The notes under the pieces: generated by a model
Databases searched by the model: none
What the model was told of the DNA's origin: nothing
The model's input: only the letters and a program-made list of their open reading frames with translations
In this document: positions 1 through 5,700 of the stretch, one piece after another
Position numbering within the stretch: the stretch's first letter is position 1
Layout of the letters: each line of letters starts with the position of its first letter
Program-made: the position numbers and the translations under genes
Origin: Sphingobacteriales bacterium
GTDB taxonomy: Bacteria > Bacteroidota > Bacteroidia > Chitinophagales > Chitinophagaceae
Assembly: GCA_024640385.1 (NCBI GenBank)
Contig: JAHEFC010000237.1
Coordinates: 1-6,249 of the forward strand
Direction of reading: 5' to 3'
Length of the DNA: 6,249 bases

Positions 1-1
1 T

Positions 2-676
2 ACAGGAAAAGCATATGGACTTGACCCGGAAGTGGCCTGGAATAAAGGGATCAGTGTGGACCAGAAGCTGAAATTGTTCAGCCGGGAAGCGATGGTCAGT
101 GTGGATTTTTTCAGGAACGATTTTCAGAACCAGGTAGTAGCGGATATGGAAGATCCAAGACAGTTGAAATTCTATAACCTGGATGGGAAGTCTTATTCAA
201 ACAGTTTCCAGGTAGAATTCACCGCCATCCCGGTTAAGAACCTTGATGTAAGACTCGCATACCGTTGGTTTGATGTAAAAACAACTTATGGAACTGAACT
301 CCTGCAAAAGCCATTCACTGCTGCACACCGTGCATTTATGAACCTGGCCTACGATGTGGATGGCTGGAAATTTGATTATACGCTGAATTTTGTGGGCGAG
401 AAAAGGCTTCCTTCAACGGAATCCAATCCACCTCAGTACGAGTTCCCGCTGATATCTTCTGCCTATGTGACCATGAATGCGCAGGTGAGCAAATCGATAG
501 GCAAGAAAAAGGCCTGGGAATTTTATGTTGGAGGTGAGAACCTGACAGATTTCATACAGCAGCATTCGATCATTGCTGCAGACCAGCCCTTCAGTCAGTA
601 TTTTGATGCTTCCATGATCTGGGGACCGGTGATCGGAAGGATGTTTTATGGAGGGTTCAGGTTTAAAATAAAATAG
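2..676 (+). CDS. TonB-dependent outer-membrane receptor, C-terminal part (5' end outside window)
   Basis: This is the last 224 residues of a TonB-dependent receptor, an outer-membrane beta-barrel that takes up a ligand using energy from TonB-ExbBD. The frame is open from base 2, so the GTG at 32 is an internal valine and not a start. The visible part is all barrel: alternating strands with aromatic girdles (for example residues such as SFQVEFTAIPVKNLDVRLAY), a late GGENLTDF strand-turn, and a FDASMIWGPVIGRMFYGGF segment that is the usual last-strand region of Bacteroidota CirA/BtuB-like receptors. The end (FRFKIK) differs from the common SusC ending, and no SusD gene follows, so this is probably not a polysaccharide SusCD pair. 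The plug domain is not in the window and the ligand cannot be read from this part. The stop codon is the first base triplet of a strong hairpin. Family call is firm; substrate unknown. Confidence 0.88.
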   Translation, partial: TGKAYGLDPEVAWNKGISVDQKLKLFSREAMVSVDFFRNDFQNQVVADMEDPRQLKFYNLDGKSYSNSFQVEFTAIPVKNLDVRLAYRWFDVKTTYGTELLQKPFTAAHRAFMNLAYDVDGWKFDYTLNFVGEKRLPSTESNPPQYEFPLISSAYVTMNAQVSKSIGKKKAWEFYVGGENLTDFIQQHSIIAADQPFSQYFDASMIWGPVIGRMFYGGFRFKIK

Positions 677-739
677 AGAGATGGAGAGTTAGGGAGATAG
701 GAAGATCTTTCTCTATCTCCCTAACTCTCTATCTTTCTA
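674..739 (+). terminator. Long hairpin at the receptor stop codon (terminator or dispersed palindromic repeat)
   Basis: The left arm 674-700 pairs with the right arm 713-739 over 27 bp. All pairs are Watson-Crick except two G.U pairs (at 678 and 683), and the loop is 12 nt. The arms consist of AGAGAGTTAGGGAGATAG-like sequence. The left arm includes the TAG stop of the receptor gene. There is no run of T after the right arm (TTTCTACCTATTTATCC), so it is not a textbook intrinsic terminator. It could still stop or protect the 3' end of the receptor mRNA, or be a copy of an intergenic hairpin repeat. The remaining bases up to 823 hold nothing else I can support. Confidence 0.6.
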
Positions 740-823
740 CCTATTTATCCTCCGCTCATATAAATTGACTAGGAATCGAATGGCAGGAAGAGTAGATTCA
801 GGATAGACCTAAATTCCCGAATT

Positions 824-1450
824 ATGAAGCTATTTAATGTGGCTATCGTCGTGCTCCTGATCAATACATCTTGCCAGGCTCAGCAGAAATACCGGGTGCC
901 TGGAAGTTGTGAAACCTGCGAACTGATCTATGTGGGTATGCCTTCAAACATAAATTCAGTGGACACCAGTGCAGGTTGGAGTGAGGCGGGACAGAAATTA
1001 CTGGTTTCCGGAACCGTGTATAAGCGCGATGGGAAGACTCCTGCAAAAGACGTGATTGTTTACTATTGGCAAACAGATAACAATGGACTTTATTCGCCTT
1101 CGCTCGGTATGGATAAAGGGGCCGAACGCCATGGACATATCAGGGGATGGGTGAAAACAAAGGCAGACGGGAAATACGCCATCTATACCATTAAACCTGT
1201 TTCCTATCCTAACAGCAATAATCCTGCGCATATTCACATCCTGATCAAGGAGCCTGATATAGAGAACGAGTATTATATTGATGAGTTTATATTTGATGAT
1301 GACAAATATGTTACCGGGCAGGTCAGAAACAGTCTGCCTAACCGTGGCGGAAGCGGAATTCTGCACCTTACAACTAATGGGAATATGAAGGTAGCCCAGC
1401 ACAACATCGTACTTGGATTGAATATACCGGGTTATCCCTCACGGTTGTAA
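824..1450 (+). CDS. Exported intradiol ring-cleavage dioxygenase-like protein
   Basis: A 208-residue protein of the catechol/protocatechuate intradiol dioxygenase family, non-heme Fe(III) enzymes that open an aromatic ring between two hydroxyls. The four iron ligands of the family can be placed by motif: Tyr90 (NNGLY), Tyr128 (KPVSYP), His136 and His138 (PAHIH). In protocatechuate 3,4-dioxygenase the residue two before the first ligand His is an arginine that helps catalysis (WRPAHIH); here it is Asn133. The N-terminus is a signal peptide (residues 1-19) with Cys17 after LINTS, an imperfect lipobox; cleavage near QAQ by signal peptidase I is the alternative. It would act in the periplasm or outside the cell, unlike cytoplasmic PcaGH. 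The ATG at 824 is chosen because it gives the signal peptide; there is no Shine-Dalgarno. No other beta-ketoadipate genes are near, so the substrate is open. The stop is directly followed by the permease region. Confidence 0.85.
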   Translation: MKLFNVAIVVLLINTSCQAQQKYRVPGSCETCELIYVGMPSNINSVDTSAGWSEAGQKLLVSGTVYKRDGKTPAKDVIVYYWQTDNNGLYSPSLGMDKGAERHGHIRGWVKTKADGKYAIYTIKPVSYPNSNNPAHIHILIKEPDIENEYYIDEFIFDDDKYVTGQVRNSLPNRGGSGILHLTTNGNMKVAQHNIVLGLNIPGYPSRL

Positions 1451-1454
1451 GTGC

Positions 1455-1484
1455 TTGGTTATTTGTCCAATGCAAGTACATTTG
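1455..1484 (+). promoter_or_regulatory. Bacteroidota-type promoter for the permease gene
   Basis: TTG at 1455-1457, then 19 bases, then TACATTTG at 1477-1484. This matches the consensus of the Bacteroidota primary sigma factor (-33 TTG, -7 TAnnTTTG, spacer about 19) at every defined position. Transcription would begin near 1490, about 15 bases before the TTG codon at 1505. The element lies just after the dioxygenase stop codon, inside what would be coding sequence if the permease began at the GTG at 1451. Confidence 0.6.
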
Positions 1485-1504
1485 CCCGCAAATCAAAAAA
1501 CATA

Positions 1505-2467
1505 TTGGATTTTAAAATACTGATATCAAATCTTACCAACCCTACACTTCTTTTCTTTGTTTTAGGAATCATTGCCACTATTGTAAAAAGCGATCTCGAG
1601 ATCCCGAGGGGTTCGGTCAAGTTCATTTCGCTTTATTTATTGTTTGCTATAGGTTTTAAAGGCGGCCAGGAACTGGCCCATCATGCGTTCACCAATGAGA
1701 TCATCTATTCCATTTTTTTCGGGTTACTCATTGCTTCCCTGATCCCCTTTTATACATTTTTCATACTTAAAAAGAAAGTCAGTGTAAGCGATGCTGCTGC
1801 TGTTGCAGCTGCATATGGTTCGGTGAGTGCGGTGACTTTTGTGTCTGCTGTAACTTTTCTTGAACTGCAGCAGATTTCATTCAGCGGGCATATGGTAGCC
1901 GTGATGGCATTTATGGAGTCTCCCGCCATCATTGTGGGCGTGATCCTTTTAAGGTTATACGATAAAGACGCAGATGAAAAGGGGAGTATCTGGAGCATTA
2001 TTCAACATTCATTCACTAATGGCAGTGTGCTGTTGATATTGGGAAGCCTGGTAATTGGTTTGATCGCTGACACCAAACAGGCTGAAGGCATTAAGCCATT
2101 TACTACGGATATTTTCAAAGGTTTCCTGGCGATCTTCCTGCTCGAAATGGGAATGGTCACAGCAAGAAGATTTTCAGCATTCAGGCAATATGGATTGTTT
2201 CTCAGTTTGTTCGCATTGATCATACCGGCTATTAATGGGTCGATAGTTGCTTTTCTGAGCAGCCTGGTCACCCATGATATCGGCAACCGCTTCATATTTG
2301 CCATCCTGGCCGCCAGTGCATCGTATATAGCCGTACCTGCTGCCATGCGTATTGCGGCACCCAAGGCAGACGAAGGGTTATATATCCCGATGGCGCTGGG
2401 GCTTACCTTCCCTTTCAATATTACGGTGGGCATACCCCTTTACTACGCCATTATACATTATAGCTAG
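1505..2467 (+). CDS. SbtA-family sodium-dependent bicarbonate permease
   Basis: An integral inner-membrane protein of the Sbt_1/DUF897 family, whose characterised member is cyanobacterial SbtA, a Na+/HCO3- symporter. Numbering from the GTG at 1451 (338 residues): about ten hydrophobic helices in two halves; AYGSVSAVTFVSAVTF (121-136) and MESPAIIVG (155-163) in the first half; LEMGMVTARR (231-240), AASASYIAVPAAMR (287-300) and GLTFPFNITVGIP (317-329) in the second. These align with matching segments of SbtA. The loop between the halves (about 170-190) is much shorter than in cyanobacterial SbtA. I place the start at TTG 1505 (320 residues, beginning MDFKILISNLTNP) because SbtA proteins begin near this point with a similar MDF segment and a promoter lies between 1455 and 1484. 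The GTG at 1451, abutting the dioxygenase TAA, is the alternative. No SbtB (PII-like) gene follows. Family firm; the ion actually moved is inferred. Confidence 0.88.
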   Translation: MDFKILISNLTNPTLLFFVLGIIATIVKSDLEIPRGSVKFISLYLLFAIGFKGGQELAHHAFTNEIIYSIFFGLLIASLIPFYTFFILKKKVSVSDAAAVAAAYGSVSAVTFVSAVTFLELQQISFSGHMVAVMAFMESPAIIVGVILLRLYDKDADEKGSIWSIIQHSFTNGSVLLILGSLVIGLIADTKQAEGIKPFTTDIFKGFLAIFLLEMGMVTARRFSAFRQYGLFLSLFALIIPAINGSIVAFLSSLVTHDIGNRFIFAILAASASYIAVPAAMRIAAPKADEGLYIPMALGLTFPFNITVGIPLYYAIIHYS

Positions 2468-2759
2468 CAGCTGTCTCAGCCACGGTCTGACGTTCGCGAT
2501 CTCATAAGAAACAACTTCCTCTCGGCAGCTCCCTGGTATTTGCCTGTAAGGGAAAATGTCCTGGCAGCATGAGTTAACCAGATCGAAATGATCTTGTACC
2601 GCTTATTTACGATGGCATTTATATTAACCCCGGAGGTTTAGAATATGGGACCAGATTTCACTTGATATTGGACGATTAAATTCTAAATTTGAATTTCTGA
2701 TTATTAGCTACCTGGTCTGTACCCCTCAACCTAATAACACCCTAAACCGTAATACAATT
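2468..2759. other. Intergenic region between permease and FN3 esterase
   Basis: A 292-base stretch without a recognisable gene. The permease frame would continue for 34 sense codons past its TAG (to TGA at 2570-2572), but the residues resemble nothing I know. No T-tailed hairpin follows the permease stop. The right part becomes AT-rich and carries a consensus promoter at 2662-2691. The -7 element of that promoter sits inside a small inverted repeat (AAATTC at 2678-2683, GAATTT at 2691-2696). Confidence 0.5.
2662..2691 (+). promoter_or_regulatory. Bacteroidota-type promoter for the FN3 esterase gene
   Basis: TTG at 2662-2664, 19 bases, then TAAATTTG at 2684-2691, an exact fit to the TTG-N19-TAnnTTTG consensus and with the same spacing as the promoter before the permease. 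Transcription should begin near 2697, leaving an untranslated leader of about 60 bases before the ATG at 2760. The 6-bp inverted repeat around the -7 element could be an operator or only AT-rich chance. Confidence 0.65.
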
Positions 2760-5700
2760 ATGTCAGGCAGCTTCATCCGTATCATGCTGGTCACCGTTAT
2801 CAGTGTGTTTTACTTTTTTACATCTTTTGCTCAAACAAATCCGAAATGGGATGGCGCCTGGAGCGCAGCAGACACTGCTTTCTCCGGGAAAAATGGAAAT
2901 ACGTGGAAACTGAGTGCCCGAAAGGGATTTGATGTCAGTGCTTTCAAGGCTACCAGGTATTTTATGAGTGATAAGATACCCGGTTATTGGGAATATCTTC
3001 CCAACGGATACCAGACCAATACCAGCAAGAAATACCCGCTGGTTTTATATTTCCCCGGTTGTGGCGAAACCAATGGAGGAACGGCTTATCTGAAACCGAA
3101 TGGTGAGCTTGTTTACCGGTACGGCCTGGGTCGTTTGTTTTTTGATGAAAACAAGTTCTTTTATCCCGGAGATCCAAGTGTTCCCTGGTATAATCCTTAC
3201 GACTCCATGACCTTCCCTTCCCTTCCAACTTTGTTGAGGGATAACGGAAATTATTTCTCCAATGTTCCTCAAAAAACCATTGGCCAGGTTTATCCCTGGG
3301 GTGGTCCAACCGAGCAGGTCATCGTTCTCTGTTTGGCGTACAATGCAAATCCAAACATACCCTGCAGCGGTGTACAGGAAATTTATCCTGCAGATATCGA
3401 TGCCGCCATTGCAAGGGCATTCCAGTTATACCGTGTTGATCCCACCAGGGTGTATATGACAGGTATGAGCCAGGGTGCAAAATCATCCTGGTTTTATCCC
3501 GCTTATTCAGCAGCCAATGCGCAAAAGATCGCAGCTACTGCCCCGGTGGGTTCAGTTCATACGGTAGCTGATATAACAGGAGGCGGGGCTGCAAATATTG
3601 TTGCAGGCGGAACCCGTATTCTTTCTATCGTGAACCGTTACGACCTGAATACAAACGGAACAGGTACCAATACCTACCTGATCAATTTGCAGTCGGAGCA
3701 GGCGGTGAACAGCATTGCGAAGCGGGTGATCCTTGACACGTTCTATTATCAATGGCAGGTTACATCCCCATTTTCTCCCGCGAATCCTGCTACTATCCAT
3801 AACGGTTGGGCAAGGGCTTACAGAACAGATACCTATGAGGTTCCATTCATAGACAATACGGCCAGCACTCCACAGCGCTATACGCTGTTCGAATGGTTTC
3901 TTACCAACAAAAGCGGGGCTGCACCTGTGCCTTGTAATGCTCCAACTACCCCAACTTCCACAAACATTACGCAAAATACGGCTACACTTGGCTGGTCTGC
4001 CGGTTCAGGTAATACGGCCTATACGGTAGAATACAAGAAAACTGCCGATGCCAACTGGACCGTTGCTGCAACCAATATTACTGCTGTAACCTATGCCCTG
4101 CAGGGGCTGACTGCTTCCACTGCTTATGATTGGCGTGTGAAAGGAAAATGTGATGGTGGAACAGAAACCACTTATCTGGCAGCAACATTAAATACGCTTG
4201 GTAATTGTGCGGCGCCAACTGCCCTGGCATCAACTGATATAACAACCGCGTCAGCACAGTTAAGCTGGTCTGCAGTTCCTGGTGCAGTTTCCTATGATGT
4301 TGAATACAAAACAACTGTTGCTGCTAACTGGACCGTTGCAGTGACCGGAACAACCGGAACGGCTTATAATCTTACCGGGCTCAGCCAGGGAACACCGTAC
4401 AACTGGAGAGTAAGAACAAATTGCGGCACCGACGGGTCAAGTAGTTACACCTCGGGTCAGTTCACCACTACCGGAGTGCTTTTATGTACTGCGCCTGCAA
4501 ACCTGGCGACGGGAACCATCACCGCAAGTTCTGCACAGTTGAGCTGGGGAGCAGTGAGTGGCGCTGTTTCTTACGATGTGGAATACAAGGCCAGCTCTTC
4601 TGAAACCTGGATCGTAGCAGCTGCAGGTACTACGGGCATTGCCTATAACCTGACAGGACTTACTGAATCTACCAGCTATAACTGGCGGGTGAAAACAAAT
4701 TGTACTGGTGGAAACAGTGATTATGCAAGTGCACAGTTCACCACTATTGCACCTGTGCCTGCAGGTAACTGCCCTACTCCGGCAGGCCTTAGCTCTGGTT
4801 CAATTACGCAGTCAGCCGCTCAATTCTCATGGACATGGGTAGGCGCTTCCAGTTATACATTTGAATACAAACCAGCCAATTCACAAACCTGGATCGTGGC
4901 TTCCACCAGTATTCAGGGATCCTCTTATGGCTTATATACACTGAGCTCGGGTACAACATACGATTGGAGATTAAGATCCAATTGCGGTGCAAATGGAAGC
5001 AGTGTGTATGTGGCGGCACAGTTCACTACATTACCATGTAATCCCCCAACTGCGCCTGTTTCTGCAAACATTACCAATACATCAGCTCAATTAAGCTGGA
5101 CTGCAGTAAGCGGTTCTTCCAATTACGCATTAGAGTATAAAGCGGCTTCTGCAACAAGCTGGGTTGTGGCTTCTGCTGCTATATGGGGAACATCATATAA
5201 TCTGTCCGGGCTCCAAACAGGAACGCTGTACGATTGGAGGGTTAGGTCAAATTGCGGTACCAGTGGCAGCAGCGTGTATGCATCGGGTCAGTTTACCACC
5301 ACAGGCGGCGCACCGGCATGTAGTCCGCCTTCAGGATTAAGTTCCGGAAACATCACAACTTCTTCCGCACAACTCTCATGGTCTGGCAGCGGTGCATTGA
5401 GCTATGATGTGGAATATAAAGCAAGCTCATCTGCCACCTGGATCATTGCAGCAACTGCCATCACGGCCACAACTTTCAATCTTGCAAACCTTGCAGAAGG
5501 AACCGCATACGACTGGAGGGTGAGGGCATCCTGTGGCGCAACAGGCACCAGCGGTTATGCAACAGCCCAGTTCACCACCAATTCAACTGCAGTAATTTGT
5601 AATGCTCCATCAGGCTTGTTGACGGGAGGCATTACCATATCATCGGCACAACTGAGTTGGAGTGCAGTGAGCGGAGCAGTTTCCTATGATGTGGAATATA

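Noticed and set aside
32..34. GTG as the start of a 214-residue protein
   Set aside because: The frame is already open to the window edge and the product is the middle and end of a TonB receptor barrel, which has no separate start there.
741..823. Promoter for the dioxygenase (TTG at 765-767 and TAGATTCA at 793-800)
   Set aside because: The spacer is 25 bases and the second element departs from TAnnTTTG, so the match is too poor to call.
2468..2572. In-frame continuation of the permease for 34 sense codons beyond its TAG
   Set aside because: An open run of this length is not unlikely by chance, the residues match no SbtA feature, and the permease already ends after its last helix like its family.
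2632..2665. GGAGG eight bases before an ATG at 2645, giving a six-codon leader-like frame (MGPDFT)
   Set aside because: Bacteroidota make little use of Shine-Dalgarno sites, the peptide has no attenuator-type residues, and the site lies upstream of the predicted transcription start of the next gene.
3262..3459. 65-codon forward frame beginning MFLKKPLARF
   Set aside because: It overlaps the hydrolase domain in another frame, just before the GMSQG motif; the hydrolase frame is continuous here and there is no sign of a frameshift.
3552..3974. 140-codon reverse-strand frame, and the other minus-strand frames across 861-5929
   Set aside because: They lie opposite well-supported + strand coding sequence and encode no recognisable domain; they are shadows created by the codon pattern of the real genes.
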